Positions 8,926-20,930 of a DNA stretch of 64,000 nucleotides are shown piece after piece. Made by a program: the position numbers and the translations under genes. The notes beneath the pieces are model-generated. The model was not told the DNA's origin, made no database searches, and worked only from the letters and a program-made list of their open reading frames with translations. The stretch comes from Prochlorococcus sp. AG-347-I15 (GTDB lineage Bacteria > Cyanobacteriota > Cyanobacteriia > PCC-6307 > Cyanobiaceae): NCBI GenBank assembly GCA_003281585.1, contig QCBN01000001.1, forward strand, positions 356,247 to 420,246. The letters run 5' to 3'. Within the stretch, counting starts at the first letter, position 1, and each line of letters begins with the position of its first letter.

Positions 8926-10170
8926 ATGCCAAATTTCCATCGAGTAGTTATTACTGGTATCGGAGCAGTAACTCCAATTGGTAATAACATTGATGAATAT
9001 TTAGTCAGTCTTCAAAAAGGAGTTAATGGAGTCTCAGATATTACTCTATTTGATCCTGAACAACATCCCTGCAAATTTGCTGCAGAAGTAAAAAATCTTC
9101 AATCTGAAAATTTTATTGAAGCTAAAGAATCTAAAAGATGGGATCGTTTTTCCCAGTTTGGAGTTATTGCTGCAAAGCAAGCCTTTAATGATTCTGGACT
9201 TAAAATTACTGAAGCTAATGCATCAAGAATTGGAGTGATTATTGGTTCTGGTGTTGGAGGCTTACTAACTATGGAAAGTCAAGCTCAAATATTGAGTCAT
9301 AAAGGGCCTAAAAGAGTAAGTCCATTTACAGTCCCAATGATGATTCCAAATATGGCGACTGGATTGGCTGCAATCGCATTGGGCGCAAAAGGACCAAGTT
9401 CCTCTGTATCGACCGCGTGTGCTGCCGGTTCAAATGCAATTGGTGATTCTTTTAGATTACTTCAACTTGGAAAGGCCGATGCAATGATCTGTGGGGGAGC
9501 AGAAGCAAGTATTACCCCTCTAGGAGTAGCTGGTTTTGCTAGTGCCAAAGCTCTTTCTTCCAGGAATGAAAGCCCTCAAACTGCAAGCAGACCTTTTGAT
9601 GCAGAAAGAGATGGATTTGTTATAGGAGAGGGATCTGGAATTCTTGTTTTAGAAACTTTAGAAAATGCACAAAAAAGGAATGCGAGAATTTATGCAGAAA
9701 TAATTGGATATGGAACAACATGTGATGCTCATCATATTACAGCTCCATCTCCAGGAGGGGTTGGAGGCGCAGAAGCTATTAAATTAGCTGTTGAAGACGC
9801 TTGTCTTAGCCTTGAAAAAGTTGATTACATAAATGCTCATGGGACAAGTACATCAGCTAATGATAAAAATGAAACTTCTGCAATTAAATCTATTTTTAGA
9901 GACAGATCTTACCTCATTCCTGTAAGCTCTACTAAGTCGATGACTGGTCATCTCCTAGGAGGCTCAGGAGGTATAGAAGCTGTAGCTTGTATACTTTCTT
10001 TGACACATAATTTTATCCCTCCTACAATTAACTACGTCAATCCAGATCCTGAATGTGATCTTGATTATGTACCAAATAACGCAAGAGAAGCTCAAGTAAG
10101 AGTTGCTCTTTCTAATTCTTTCGGCTTTGGTGGTCACAATGTTTGCCTTGCTTTCAGCAAAATTAATTGA
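8926..10170 (+). CDS. fabF: 3-oxoacyl-[acyl-carrier-protein] synthase II
   Basis: Condenses malonyl-ACP with acyl-ACP in chain elongation. The thiolase-fold catalytic triad is intact: Cys165 in STACAAGSNAIGD, His305 in NAHGTSTSANDKNE and His342 in MTGHLLGGSGGIEA. Length 414 is standard for FabF. The start lies 6 bases after the acpP stop, so translation may be coupled with acpP. Confidence 0.97.
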   Translation: MPNFHRVVITGIGAVTPIGNNIDEYLVSLQKGVNGVSDITLFDPEQHPCKFAAEVKNLQSENFIEAKESKRWDRFSQFGVIAAKQAFNDSGLKITEANASRIGVIIGSGVGGLLTMESQAQILSHKGPKRVSPFTVPMMIPNMATGLAAIALGAKGPSSSVSTACAAGSNAIGDSFRLLQLGKADAMICGGAEASITPLGVAGFASAKALSSRNESPQTASRPFDAERDGFVIGEGSGILVLETLENAQKRNARIYAEIIGYGTTCDAHHITAPSPGGVGGAEAIKLAVEDACLSLEKVDYINAHGTSTSANDKNETSAIKSIFRDRSYLIPVSSTKSMTGHLLGGSGGIEAVACILSLTHNFIPPTINYVNPDPECDLDYVPNNAREAQVRVALSNSFGFGGHNVCLAFSKIN

Positions 10171-10214
10171 AGACAACCAATTCTGTATTTCCAACCTAAC
10201 TTTATTTTAAAACA

Positions 10215-12221
10215 ATGGTCGCTGCATCTGTTTCATTAGAATCACTTTGTGTAAATAGTATAAGAATGCTTGCTGTAGATGCAGTAAATAAATCTAACAG
10301 TGGACATCCTGGATTGCCAATGGGATGTGCTCCAATGGGTTATGCATTATGGCAAAACATACTTAATCACAACCCGAAGAACCCAAAATGGTTTAATAGA
10401 GACCGTTTTGTATTATCAGCTGGTCATGGCTGTATGCTTCTATATTCCTTGCTTCATTTGACAGGATATAAATCAGTTTCCATAGAGGATATTAAAGAAT
10501 TTAGACAGTGGGGATCAAAAACTCCTGGACATCCAGAAACTTTCGAAACTGAAGGTGTTGAAGTTACAGCTGGGCCTCTTGGAGCTGGTATTTCAAATGC
10601 GGTTGGTTTAGCAATAGCTGAAACTCACTTAGCAGCTAAATTTAATAAGCCAGATTGCAATATCGTTGATCACTATACTTACGTAATAATGGGTGATGGT
10701 TGTAATCAAGAAGGTATCGCATCAGAGGCCTGCTCATTAGCTGGTCATCTTAAGCTTGGAAAATTAATTGCACTCTACGACGATAATCAAATTACAATTG
10801 ATGGGCGTACTGACGTTTCTTTCACCGAAGATGTTTTAAAGAGATATGAAGCTTATGGATGGCATGTACAACATGTTGAAGATGGGAATCATGATGTTAA
10901 AGGAATAACCGAAGCTATCGAAAAAGCAAAATTAATTAAAGACAAACCTTCAATTATAAAAATTTCAACAACCATAGGTTATGGTTCGCCAAATAAATCA
11001 GATACTGCTGGGATTCATGGAGCAGCTGTTGGAGAAGAAGAAGCTGCATTAACTAGAGAGTTTCTAAATTGGGAATATCCTGCATTTGAAATCCCAGATG
11101 AAGTATATGCGCATTTTAGAAAATCAATAAACAAGGGCGAAAACTTAGAAAAAGAATGGAATTCTAAATTTGAAGAATATCAAAAAAAATATCCCTCTGA
11201 AGGAGCCGAGTTAAAAAGAATGTTAAGGGGCCAATTACCTGAGAATTGGGACTCAGATCTCCCCACTTACACTCCTGATGATAAAGGCTTAGCTACCAGA
11301 AAGCATTCACAAATATGTTTAGGTGCTTTAGGACCTAACTTACCTGAATTAATTGGTGGATCGGCAGATTTAACTCACTCTAACTACACTGATATCAAGG
11401 GAGAAATAGGATCATTCCAGTCTCATAGTCCTGAAAAAAGATATTTACACTTTGGTGTACGTGAGCATGCAATGGCAGCTGTACTTAATGGAATTGCCTA
11501 TCACAATAGTGGTCTTATTCCATATGGTGGAACCTTCCTTGTTTTCGCCGATTATATGAGAGGTTCAATGAGGCTTTCGGCACTTAGCGAACTAGGTGTG
11601 ATCTATGTATTAACCCATGATTCAATTGGTGTAGGAGAGGACGGCCCAACACATCAACCTATTGAAACTATCCCTTCTCTTCGTGCAATGCCTAACATGC
11701 TAGTTTTCAGGCCAGGAGATGGAAATGAGACAAGTGGAGCTTATAAGCTTGCTATTCAAAACCGAAAAAGACCTTCTGCCCTTTGTTTAAGTAGACAAGG
11801 CATGCCAAATCAAGAAAATACTTCGATCGACAAAGTTGCTCTAGGAGGATATGTAGTTTCCGATTGCGAAGGAACACCAGATCTAATATTTATTGGTACT
11901 GGAAGCGAACTGAATCTTTGCATTGAAGCAAGTAAAGAAATTTCAAACTTAGGTAAAAAAATTAGAGTCGTTTCTATGCCGTGTGTAGAACTTTTTGAAG
12001 AGCAAGAAGAATCTTACAAAGAAAGTGTTTTACCTAATAGTGTGAGAAAGAGAGTTGTAGTAGAAGCTGCCCATTCATTTGGTTGGCATAAATATGTAGG
12101 TTTTGATGGAATTTGCATTACTATGGATAGGTTCGGGGCATCAGCGCCAGGGGGGGAATGTATGAAAAACTTTGGATTTACAGTCGAAAACGTAGTTAAT
12201 AAAACGAAGGAAATTTTATAA
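10215..12221 (+). CDS. tktA: Transketolase
   Basis: Thiamine-diphosphate enzyme that moves two-carbon units in the Calvin cycle and the pentose phosphate pathway. The cofactor motif begins at Gly160 with [13 protein letters not shown] and continues to the [12 protein letters not shown] segment. The substrate histidines sit in SGHPGLPMG and [10 protein letters not shown]. The pyrimidine-binding domain has FGVREHAM with the activating Glu, and [17 protein letters not shown]. Length 668 is normal. It is 44 bases after fabF on the same strand and converges on thiC, which makes the thiamine this enzyme needs. Confidence 0.97.
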   Translation: MVAASVSLESLCVNSIRMLAVDAVNKSNSGHPGLPMGCAPMGYALWQNILNHNPKNPKWFNRDRFVLSAGHGCMLLYSLLHLTGYKSVSIEDIKEFRQWGSKTPGHPETFETEGVEVTAGPLGAGISNAVGLAIAETHLAAKFNKPDCNIVDHYTYVIMGDGCNQEGIASEACSLAGHLKLGKLIALYDDNQITIDGRTDVSFTEDVLKRYEAYGWHVQHVEDGNHDVKGITEAIEKAKLIKDKPSIIKISTTIGYGSPNKSDTAGIHGAAVGEEEAALTREFLNWEYPAFEIPDEVYAHFRKSINKGENLEKEWNSKFEEYQKKYPSEGAELKRMLRGQLPENWDSDLPTYTPDDKGLATRKHSQICLGALGPNLPELIGGSADLTHSNYTDIKGEIGSFQSHSPEKRYLHFGVREHAMAAVLNGIAYHNSGLIPYGGTFLVFADYMRGSMRLSALSELGVIYVLTHDSIGVGEDGPTHQPIETIPSLRAMPNMLVFRPGDGNETSGAYKLAIQNRKRPSALCLSRQGMPNQENTSIDKVALGGYVVSDCEGTPDLIFIGTGSELNLCIEASKEISNLGKKIRVVSMPCVELFEEQEESYKESVLPNSVRKRVVVEAAHSFGWHKYVGFDGICITMDRFGASAPGGECMKNFGFTVENVVNKTKEIL

Positions 12222-12235
12222 CTAATAATTGATAA

Positions 12236-13609
<1,374 letters not shown>

Positions 13610-13652
13610 TTACAAATTTTTAAAAGTGTTATCACTAAAGTTTGATCAAAAT

Positions 13653-13736
13653 CTCCACTTCCCTGCATCAAGATTAATGATTCAGGTTCAAAGGGTATGA
13701 TCTCAGCTAAGTTAAATTTCTTAGCACCCCTAGTAT
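13653..13736 (-). promoter_or_regulatory. TPP riboswitch (THI element) in the thiC leader
   Basis: Read on the minus strand, the leader has the ordered conserved blocks of the thiamine pyrophosphate aptamer: AGGGGTGC, then GCTGAGATCATACCC, then GAACCTGA, then a short ATCA/TGAT hairpin, and finally GCAGGGAAGTGG. AGGGGTGC and the later GGGAAGT-side segments are where P1/P2 and the J-regions of known THI elements lie. The aptamer ends about 46 bases before the thiC start, room for a translational or short transcriptional switch. I see no strong terminator with a T-run, so control by masking the start region is more likely. Confidence 0.9.
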
Positions 13737-13804
13737 TAATCTTATTAATAGCTCTTTTCTAAAAAATAGTCATCTCATGTTGCGTAAAAATAAATAAAAT
13801 GATT

Positions 13805-14020
13805 TTATTTAACTTTTTTATAAGATTTTATCGTTTTTAAAATATTTTTCCTATCCAATTGTCTGCTTATAACTTTCTCAGAAATAATTACAATCCCCAT
13901 TAAGCCAATAGGTAAATAAAAAATCTTCCTGGAATTGTCCCTAAATATCAATCCGATGCCCGATATGAGAATCATAAAAGGAGCAACAAAAGATAAAATA
14001 AATCTTTTATTAATTTTCAT
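13805..14020 (-). CDS. Small hypothetical membrane protein
   Basis: A 71-residue protein with two predicted membrane helices (about 7-25 and 32-48), separated by a short basic loop FRDNSRKIFY, and a Lys/Arg-rich C-terminal tail. That charge pattern puts the tail in the cytoplasm. Its start overlaps the amidohydrolase stop by 4 bases (ATGA), which suggests translational coupling. I do not recognise the family. The coupling and ordinary composition argue that it is a real gene. Confidence 0.62.
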   Translation of the reverse strand: MKINKRFILSFVAPFMILISGIGLIFRDNSRKIFYLPIGLMGIVIISEKVISRQLDRKNILKTIKSYKKVK

Positions 14021-15201
14021 TTATCATTTGTATTAATTTTTTCATTATTTAACTTTACTATGGATTCTGTTATCACTTTAATTCCAACAGCAATAGCTCT
14101 TTCATCTGGATCAAATTTAGAACTATGAAGCGGAGCACATCCATTTGAAGTAGAGACGCCAAGCCTAAACATTGCTCCTGGAATCTCATTTAAGAATTCA
14201 GCGAAGTCCTCAGCTCCTAACGATGGTTTTTGTAATTCGATAACATTTTCTTGACCCAAAACCTTAATTCCTGAATCTCTGAGAACTTTGTTGATTTCAG
14301 AATTATTATTAACTGCGGGAGTGATCTCTCTGAATATTACTTTTGCTTCAGCTCCGCAACTATTAGCTAAAGAAGTGATATTTTCGTTGAGCCAATTACC
14401 AATATTCCTAAATACTTTACGATTGGTACATCTAACCGTACCAATTAAATTAACCTTTTCTGCAAGAACGTTGAATGCATTACCACCATATATTTTCCCA
14501 AAAGTTATTACTACAGGATCTAAAGGGTCTAACTTCCGTGTTATTGATTCTTGAATTCCAGAGATAACTTTAGATGCCACCCAAATAGCATCAACTCCTT
14601 CATGAGGTCGAGCACCATGGCCTGACTTGCCTTTAATCTCTACTTTAAGTTCTCCAGCAGCTGCAGTTAAACTTCCCTCTTTAATGCCAATAGTCCCTAC
14701 GGATAAATCTGGATATACATGAACTCCCAATATATTGGTTAAACCATTAGTTGCACCATCCTTAATCATCCATCTAGCTCCACTCGCAATTTCTTCAGCA
14801 GGCTGAAAAATTATCCGAGTCCCAAAATTTAGTTTTAAATCCTTAATAATTTTTGCTACACCCAATCCAATCGATATATGCAAATCGTGACCACAAGCAT
14901 GCATAACACCATCTACTTTTGAAGAAAAACTTAATTTAGTTTCCTCAAATATTGGCAAAGCATCCATATCCACTCTTAAACCTATAATACCTTTATCTAA
15001 GGGCCCAAAATCAGCAATAACTCCGGTCCTGCCTATAGATTCTTTAACGTTCCAACCAATCTTTTTTAAAAAACCACTGATCAAGATCGCTGTTTGATTT
15101 TCAAGTCCACTTAATTCCGGATGTGCATGAATATGTCTTCTTAAGTTAATTAATTCGTCATTAAACGAATCAATTTTTTTATAAAACTGATCTCTATTCA
15201 T
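14017..15201 (-). CDS. M20-family amidohydrolase (N-acyl amino acid / IAA-amino acid hydrolase type)
   Basis: Zinc-dependent hydrolase of the M20D group that removes acyl groups from amino acids or related conjugates. The metal-site motif MHACGHDLHI begins at residue 100, and RVDMDALP, QPAEEIASGARWM, SGHGARPHEGVDA and LGAEDFAEF follow in family order. The PLHSSKFDPDE segment near the C-terminus supplies the last metal histidine. Length 394 is typical. It lies in a run ruvB - TPR protein - amidohydrolase - small membrane protein with gaps of 3 bases or overlaps. The natural substrate is not predictable from sequence. Confidence 0.9.
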   Translation of the reverse strand: MNRDQFYKKIDSFNDELINLRRHIHAHPELSGLENQTAILISGFLKKIGWNVKESIGRTGVIADFGPLDKGIIGLRVDMDALPIFEETKLSFSSKVDGVMHACGHDLHISIGLGVAKIIKDLKLNFGTRIIFQPAEEIASGARWMIKDGATNGLTNILGVHVYPDLSVGTIGIKEGSLTAAAGELKVEIKGKSGHGARPHEGVDAIWVASKVISGIQESITRKLDPLDPVVITFGKIYGGNAFNVLAEKVNLIGTVRCTNRKVFRNIGNWLNENITSLANSCGAEAKVIFREITPAVNNNSEINKVLRDSGIKVLGQENVIELQKPSLGAEDFAEFLNEIPGAMFRLGVSTSNGCAPLHSSKFDPDERAIAVGIKVITESIVKLNNEKINTNDK

Positions 15202-15204
15202 GAC

Positions 15205-16005
15205 TTATTTTAAATCGATAAAGTTCATTAAATCTTTAATTGGTTGTGGAGGCCATCTTCTTATTTTTTTTAACCATTCTTCATCACTATATCTAGGATC
15301 TAATTCAGTCACAGCTATCCAATTACTCTCTGCTTTGCCAAATTCACCCTTAGACCAATTCAAAGCTGTTAATGCTGCCCTAGCGTCTGCAAAAGTTGGA
15401 TAACGTCTAATTAAGTTTTTTAATTCTTTTTCAGATTCATCAATTTTCCCCAATTGTAAATCTGCTAACGCCATACTTGATCTAGCCATCGCAAATCCGG
15501 GATTATATAAAGCAGCTTTTGAAAATAAATCTCTTGCTTTTTCCCAATGTAATGTAGAACCCTCTACATTAGCCAAGTTATACAATGCAGAGAAGTTTTT
15601 ACTATCTTGCGAAATAACGAACATATAATCTTTTTTCGCTTGCGACCATAGACCCAATGCTTCCTCCGCTATCCCCCTATTAATGTATGGATCTATTTCA
15701 CGAGGATTCAAGCTTATTGCCTTATTTTGGTCATCTATTGATCCCTCTGCGTCTCCTATAACAAGTCTTACATTTCCTCTATTGCTCAAACCTGCAGCAT
15801 CATCAGGATAGGAATCGAGATATTCATTCCATTCTTTTAAAGCGAGATTAAATTTTCCGCTTGAACTTAGATCTAATGCATTTTTAAACAAATCCTCTCT
15901 CAATGGTAATGAATAGCATGGCGCTATATATAAAATATTCAAAAAAACAAAAATTAATAAAAAACAAACCTTAACTTTTTTAAAAGTTATCATTTTTTGA
16001 ATCAA
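15205..16005 (-). CDS. Tetratricopeptide-repeat protein with signal peptide
   Basis: The first 31 residues form a basic start and a hydrophobic stretch ending before CYSLP, as in an exported or membrane-anchored protein. From about residue 40 onward there are five or six TPR units, recognisable by the AxxxxGNxxxxxGxxxxAxxxxxxAIxLxP spacing, for example [19 protein letters not shown] and [22 protein letters not shown] proteins act as docking surfaces; the partner is unknown. Its start overlaps the end of ruvB by 26 bases. An alternative Met four codons in (MITFKK) would shorten the overlap. Confidence 0.85.
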   Translation of the reverse strand: MIQKMITFKKVKVCFLLIFVFLNILYIAPCYSLPLREDLFKNALDLSSSGKFNLALKEWNEYLDSYPDDAAGLSNRGNVRLVIGDAEGSIDDQNKAISLNPREIDPYINRGIAEEALGLWSQAKKDYMFVISQDSKNFSALYNLANVEGSTLHWEKARDLFSKAALYNPGFAMARSSMALADLQLGKIDESEKELKNLIRRYPTFADARAALTALNWSKGEFGKAESNWIAVTELDPRYSDEEWLKKIRRWPPQPIKDLMNFIDLK

Positions 16006-17038
16006 TGTACTCTTTTCCTAAATCAGTAAGCAATCTTCCTCTAGGAGTTCTAGTGAGGAAACCAATTTTGATTAGATAGGGTTCAACTACAAATTCTAAC
16101 ATCGAAGAATCATCACCCAAGCCAGCTGCAATTGAATCAAGGCCAGTTGGATTATTTTTGTTTTGGTTAAGAAAAGATAAATAGTGTCTATCTATAGAAT
16201 CCAATCCTTTTTCATCAATTTGGTAAGAATTTAGAGCTTTTTTTATTAAATTCACGGAAATCTTATTAGTTTTCTTAACAACTTGAGCATAATCTCTAAC
16301 TCTTCTTAATAATCTTAAAGCAATTCTTGGAGTCCCTCGAGATATCTTTGCTAAATCATAAGATGCTTCATCATCTAAATTTAGGTTTATTAATTGGGAG
16401 AAATTAATAATTATTTGTTTTAACTCATCATATGTATAAAATTCAATTTTCTGAGAAATACCAAATCTATCCCTTAAAGGTGCACTTATTGAGGCTAATT
16501 TAGTTGTCGCGCCAACCAGAGTGAACCTAGGAAGATTAATAGTTCTGCAACGGGCTCCTCTATTAGCTCCCATAGTTAAGTCAAGTCTAAAATCTTCCAT
16601 TGCAGAATACAACAACTCTTCAGTTAACCTATTTAAGCGATGTATCTCATCGATAAATAAAACTTCACCTTCCTTTAATCCAAGAAGTAAACCAACAATA
16701 TCTCTAGGTCTTTCTATTGCTGGTGCAGACGCTATCCTACATTTTGTATTCAATTCATGGGCTATCAAAAAAGCAAGAGTAGTCTTACCTAAACCAGGCT
16801 GTCCATATAAAAGAGTATGCTCCAAGGGTTCTTTTCTAAAAATTGAAGCATCTATAGCTATTCTTAATGAAGACTTAAGTTTTTCTTGGCCAATAAATTC
16901 TTGAAAGGTGACTGGCCTAGCTAAATTCAGATTATAATTTCTTTTTTCTTCTGGGATAATCTTTGAATCAACTAGCCGAAGCTCTTTTTTACTAAGAGAA
17001 AAGTCATTATCATCAATATTAGAGGAAATTATTGCCAT
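15980..17038 (-). CDS. ruvB: Holliday junction branch migration helicase RuvB
   Basis: Hexameric AAA+ motor that drives branch migration with RuvA. Walker A is [15 protein letters not shown] with Lys85, Walker B is [12 protein letters not shown] with Asp130-Glu131, and sensor 1 lies in [14 protein letters not shown]. The winged-helix end shows [17 protein letters not shown]. The length of 352 residues includes a short N-terminal extension before the usual [11 protein letters not shown] start of the fold. It is divergent from smpB across 44 bases. ruvA and ruvC are not in this window. Confidence 0.97.
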   Translation of the reverse strand: MAIISSNIDDNDFSLSKKELRLVDSKIIPEEKRNYNLNLARPVTFQEFIGQEKLKSSLRIAIDASIFRKEPLEHTLLYGQPGLGKTTLAFLIAHELNTKCRIASAPAIERPRDIVGLLLGLKEGEVLFIDEIHRLNRLTEELLYSAMEDFRLDLTMGANRGARCRTINLPRFTLVGATTKLASISAPLRDRFGISQKIEFYTYDELKQIIINFSQLINLNLDDEASYDLAKISRGTPRIALRLLRRVRDYAQVVKKTNKISVNLIKKALNSYQIDEKGLDSIDRHYLSFLNQNKNNPTGLDSIAAGLGDDSSMLEFVVEPYLIKIGFLTRTPRGRLLTDLGKEYIDSKNDNF

Positions 17039-17082
17039 AATAAAAGGTTAATTGCAATTGTTCTGAGTAGAAAGATTTTTTC

Positions 17083-17583
17083 ATGAAAATGGCAACAAAT
17101 TCAAACAAAACTCAAAAAAATACTAGAACAAAGAATAATTTTAAACGCCTAGCTGAGAATAAATATGCGAAATTTCAATATGCAATATCTGAAACAATCG
17201 AAGCAGGAATTGAACTTTTAGGGACTGAAGTAAAGTCTATTAGAAATGGAAAAGCAAATTTAAGAGATGGGTATTGTTCATTCAGAGATGGTGAGATTTT
17301 ATTATTAAATGTTCACATTTCACCACACAATAATGTGGGGCCTTTTTTTAATCATGATCCATTAAGAAATAGAAAGTTGCTATTACATAAAAAAGAAATA
17401 ATAAAACTGAAATCCAATACTGAAAAAAAGGGAATGACTATTGTTCCTTTATCTCTTTATTTAAAGGGATCATGGATAAAAATAACGATTGGAGTCGGTA
17501 AAGGAAAAAAATTACACGACAAACGCCAAGATGAAAAACAAAAAACCATTAAAAAAGAAATCAACTCTGCACTAAAAAGATAA
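17083..17583 (+). CDS. smpB: SsrA-binding protein SmpB
   Basis: Partner of tmRNA in rescuing stalled ribosomes. Family segments are intact: [23 protein letters not shown] (residues about 23-45), [18 protein letters not shown], and [28 protein letters not shown]. The last 20 residues are very basic, like the C-terminal tail that enters the mRNA channel. Length 166 is slightly longer than usual because of a low-complexity N-terminus; the Met two codons downstream (MATNSN) is an alternative start. No tmRNA gene is visible in this window. Confidence 0.96.
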   Translation: MKMATNSNKTQKNTRTKNNFKRLAENKYAKFQYAISETIEAGIELLGTEVKSIRNGKANLRDGYCSFRDGEILLLNVHISPHNNVGPFFNHDPLRNRKLLLHKKEIIKLKSNTEKKGMTIVPLSLYLKGSWIKITIGVGKGKKLHDKRQDEKQKTIKKEINSALKR

Positions 17584-17607
17584 AAATATTATTAAGGCTT
17601 ATTTAAA

Positions 17608-17856
17608 CTAGGAATCTAAACTTACTGAATTTGGAGGAGGGGAAGGATCTGGATCGGCAATTAACATATGCTGTAAGACAGTTTCGGGTCTCTCACTGTC
17701 CCTCCAGCGAATTTTATATGCAGGCATTTTTGTACCTCTGCTTGTAGTTTGCTCTACTGGCTCAATAACCCATCCTCTTCTTGATCGTCCTTGAGGATTT
17801 CTTTTCACTACTGCATCCGCGTGTTTGAAACGGAAACCAACACGTTCACCACTCAT
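17608..17856 (-). CDS. Conserved small cyanobacterial protein, SH3-like
   Basis: An 82-residue basic, soluble protein. The central part, GWVIEPVEQTTSRGT followed by MPAYKIRWRD and PETVLQHMLIA, has the alternating beta-strand pattern of a small SH3/KOW-like barrel. A Pro/Ser-rich tail follows. I believe it is a conserved cyanobacterial family but cannot give its name with confidence. It is convergent with smpB (24 bases between stops) and lies downstream of lysS's opposite end on the same strand. No function is assigned. Confidence 0.72.
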   Translation of the reverse strand: MSGERVGFRFKHADAVVKRNPQGRSRRGWVIEPVEQTTSRGTKMPAYKIRWRDSERPETVLQHMLIADPDPSPPPNSVSLDS

Positions 17857-17913
17857 TTAAAAAATTTCGTATTGGATTAATTTTTATATTTTACTTCATT
17901 CGAGGGTGATTTT

Positions 17914-19425
17914 TCATTTTTTTTTTGAAGTTATTTCTGGTTTTAACAATGGGAAAGGTATTACATCCCTTATTGAGGGACTATTTGTTATCAACATAAT
18001 AAGTCTATCAATGCCTATCCCTAATCCTCCAGTAGGAGGCATGCCAATCTCTAATGCATTCAAAAAATCTTCATCTATACAATGGGCCTCAAAATCTCCT
18101 GCATCTCGAAGAGACTGCTGTAATTGCATTCTTTCTCTTTGATCAACTGGATCTATCAACTCACTAAAAGCATTTGCTAGCTCTCTACCAACAATGAACA
18201 ATTCGAATCTCTGAACCATTTCTTTATTATCAAGATGTGGCCTAGCTAAAGGGGAAATTTCAACGGGATAATCGATAACAAAAGTAGGTTCTATAAGTTT
18301 CGACTCTACTTTTTGCTCAAAGACCTCATTTAAAAGTCTTCCCATAGTGTTAACTTTACTAGAAAGTTCAACATTTATACTTATAACGGCATCTTTTGCC
18401 GCCTGAAAGTCCCCACTAAAAGTATCAAAATCAATCCCCGTATATTTTTGGACTATATCTTTCATAGAAATTCTTGACCAAGGCTTAGAAAAATCAATTT
18501 CCTTATTTTGATAATTTATAACTAAAGAGCCGCATGCATCAGCTACGATATCTTTAATAAGCTCTTCTGTTAAATTCATCATGTCGACGTAGTTAGAAAA
18601 AGCTTGATAAATTTCAACTGAGGTGAATTCAGGATTATGCTTTGTACTGATCCCCTCATTACGGAAGATTCTTCCCAATTCATAAACTTTCTCAAATCCT
18701 CCAACCACCATTCTTTTTAAATGTAATTCTGTAGCTATTCTTAGATACAGCGGAATATCTAATGTGTTGTGATGAGTAATAAATGGTCTTGCTTCAGCGC
18801 CACCAGCTTCAGATTGCAAAATTGGAGTTTCTATTTCTAAAAAATTTCTGTTGTCTAGCCATTTTCTGATAAAACTTATACAATTTGCTCTTGTTTTAAA
18901 TACATTTTTAGACTGAGGATTCACTATTAAATCTAGATAACGTTGTCTATATCTTTTTTCAATATCAGTCAATCCATGCCATTTATCCGGCAATGGCTGT
19001 AGTGATTTAGATAACATTTCCCATTTTTCTACTTTAATTGAGAGTTCTCCTTTATTAGTTTTTTTAATTATTCCATAAACACCTATCCAATCTCCAATAT
19101 CTACTATTTCTTTGATATCTTCAAAAGAAGGTGATTTTTGATTTTCTAAATTACAGTTGATAATTTTTTTGTCTAAATAAAGCTGAATTTGACCTTCTTG
19201 ATCATTTATTGTGAAAAAAGCAATTTTACCCATTACCCTTTTTGCCATTACTCGTCCTGCCATAGAGACAGTAAAGTTTTCCTCTTGACCATTTTCTAAA
19301 TAATCAAATTTATGAATAAGAAATTTTGTGGAATGGGAAACTTTAAAACTCTCTGCGTAAGAAGCAAATCCTTTACTCACCAGTGAATTAGCTTTTTGTA
19401 AGCGGGCTTCTCTTATTTCAGACAA
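17914..19425 (-). CDS. lysS: Lysyl-tRNA synthetase (class II)
   Basis: Charges tRNA-Lys. The N-terminal OB-fold anticodon-binding domain runs about 55-160 ([20 protein letters not shown]). The class II catalytic core has motif 1 around [10 protein letters not shown], motif 2 in [19 protein letters not shown], and motif 3 in [13 protein letters not shown]. Length 503 is normal. It is a single gene with the response regulator 50 bases upstream on the same strand. Confidence 0.97.
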   Translation of the reverse strand: MSEIREARLQKANSLVSKGFASYAESFKVSHSTKFLIHKFDYLENGQEENFTVSMAGRVMAKRVMGKIAFFTINDQEGQIQLYLDKKIINCNLENQKSPSFEDIKEIVDIGDWIGVYGIIKKTNKGELSIKVEKWEMLSKSLQPLPDKWHGLTDIEKRYRQRYLDLIVNPQSKNVFKTRANCISFIRKWLDNRNFLEIETPILQSEAGGAEARPFITHHNTLDIPLYLRIATELHLKRMVVGGFEKVYELGRIFRNEGISTKHNPEFTSVEIYQAFSNYVDMMNLTEELIKDIVADACGSLVINYQNKEIDFSKPWSRISMKDIVQKYTGIDFDTFSGDFQAAKDAVISINVELSSKVNTMGRLLNEVFEQKVESKLIEPTFVIDYPVEISPLARPHLDNKEMVQRFELFIVGRELANAFSELIDPVDQRERMQLQQSLRDAGDFEAHCIDEDFLNALEIGMPPTGGLGIGIDRLIMLITNSPSIRDVIPFPLLKPEITSKKK

Positions 19426-19475
19426 AATTTATTTTAAGATATTTGTTTTATTTAATAAAAGTATCAGACTGAGGC

Positions 19476-20222
19476 TCAACTTGCCAAAGATGTTGCTGTT
19501 TCGCCGACTCTCTGAGATGCATAACCAATTCCACGAACAGTTAATATTAATTCTGGATTTCTTGGGTCTGGTTCCAATTTACCTCTTAATCTGGCTACAT
19601 ATACATCAACTACTCTTAAATCAGCAGCTCTCCTAGGAGGATAACCCCATAACTGTTCCAAAATTTCGGCACGAGGAACAACTTTACCAGGCTCGTCAAA
19701 CAACAATTCTAGGAGACTAAATTCCGTATAAGTTAGACTAATTCTTTCCCCTGCTCTAGACACTTGTCTTCTATTAGTATCAACAACTAAACTTCCAAAT
19801 TTCATAACCCCTTTACCAGATGGAACTTCTTTCGTTTCGGTGACAGATACAGTGGGTCCCATTCTTCTCAAAATAGTAGCTATCCTAGCCTCTAGTTCTT
19901 TTGGGCTAAATGGTTTTGACAAATAATCATCAGCACCTAAATCTAAACCAGCTACCCTCTCTGATATAGCTTCTAGTGCAGTTAAAAATATTATTGGAAC
20001 GACTGACTCAGCCCTAATTCTTCTGCAAACTGCAAACCCATCCATCTTAGGTAGCATAACATCAAGAACAATTAAGTCTGGAGAATCTCTATGAAAAGAT
20101 TCGAGAGCTTCTTCGCCATTAGTGGCTGAAAAAACTTGGTATCCTGCTAATTGAAGTCTTGTAACTAATACCTTCAAAACTGCTGGTTCATCATCAACAA
20201 CTAAAATTCTTGCTTTTGACAT
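19476..20222 (-). CDS. OmpR/PhoB-family response regulator, RpaB-like
   Basis: Transcription regulator of a two-component system. The receiver domain (1-120) has the acidic pocket DDE at 10-12, the phosphorylation site Asp54 in VLDVMLPKMDG, and Lys103 in LSKPFSPKELEARI. The C-terminal winged helix (about 143-235) shows LTYTEFSLLELLF and RRAADLRVVDVYVARLRGKLE. The RVVDVYVARLR stretch and the SPKELEARI linker resemble the RpaB (Ycf27) branch, which controls light-stress genes in cyanobacteria, rather than RpaA. Other OmpR paralogues cannot be excluded, so I leave the symbol blank. A 171-base A/T-rich spacer upstream holds its promoter. Confidence 0.9.
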   Translation of the reverse strand: MSKARILVVDDEPAVLKVLVTRLQLAGYQVFSATNGEEALESFHRDSPDLIVLDVMLPKMDGFAVCRRIRAESVVPIIFLTALEAISERVAGLDLGADDYLSKPFSPKELEARIATILRRMGPTVSVTETKEVPSGKGVMKFGSLVVDTNRRQVSRAGERISLTYTEFSLLELLFDEPGKVVPRAEILEQLWGYPPRRAADLRVVDVYVARLRGKLEPDPRNPELILTVRGIGYASQRVGETATSLAS

Positions 20223-20393
20223 AAGTTAAAAAAGATTTCCAGATATTTCAAGGCAAAAAATAATTGCATTGAATTTTATTCTAACAATTAAAAATATAAC
20301 ATTACGAACCCTCAAAGAGATATTCCTTAGATTCACAAACATTTTCATTATTTTAGGGATATAAATTTTTGATCAATATTTATTAATAAATAA

Positions 20394-20930
20394 TTAATAG
20401 AGAAATTTATTGCCATGCTTTTCTCCGATAAAAGATTTAAAGAGTCTCAAAAGTTGGGAGCAAATTAAGGGAGCAAATAAACCTGTAAGAAAAACTTCAG
20501 CTAAAATATTTTGAACGCTAGGAATAACTACTAAAAAATTAATATCTGAAAAATTTTTAAACAAAATCTGAAAAAAAAATGAAGTGCCACATAAAAAACT
20601 ACCAAAAGCACAGATTAAACCATATCTAAAATGTCCAACCAAAAAATCACTATGAGGTTTAATTCTCCCAAACCAAACTCCACAAAAAATTAAACCTGGT
20701 ATTTGAGTAAAATTACTATCCAGAGTTACAGAATCTAAAATTAGACCTAAAAACAAACCAAATATTATTCCATTTATTGATCCATTTATCATTGACCAAG
20801 GTAACAACCAAAATAAAGGCCAGTATGGCTGAATACCTAAAAATCCCAGCCAATTTGGGTGCCATAAAAAAATAATTGGGATAAGAATAAAAGATATAAT
20901 AGATAATCTTTTTTTTAAAAATTTATTCAT
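20394..20930 (-). CDS. mreD: Rod shape-determining protein MreD
   Basis: A 178-residue integral membrane protein with about five hydrophobic helices and short loops, including PYWPLFWLLPWSM, and GLFLGLILDSVTLD, the region that usually carries the MreD signature. Sequence similarity in this family is weak, so the call rests on topology, size and position directly after mreC (the stop of mreC overlaps the start by one base). It would help hold the MreBC elongation complex in the inner membrane. Confidence 0.85.
   Translation of the reverse strand: MNKFLKKRLSIISFILIPIIFLWHPNWLGFLGIQPYWPLFWLLPWSMINGSINGIIFGLFLGLILDSVTLDSNFTQIPGLIFCGVWFGRIKPHSDFLVGHFRYGLICAFGSFLCGTSFFFQILFKNFSDINFLVVIPSVQNILAEVFLTGLFAPLICSQLLRLFKSFIGEKHGNKFLY

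Noticed and set aside
17584..17607. tmRNA gene near smpB
   Set aside because: No tRNA-like ends or tag reading frame are present; the spacer is only 24 bases.
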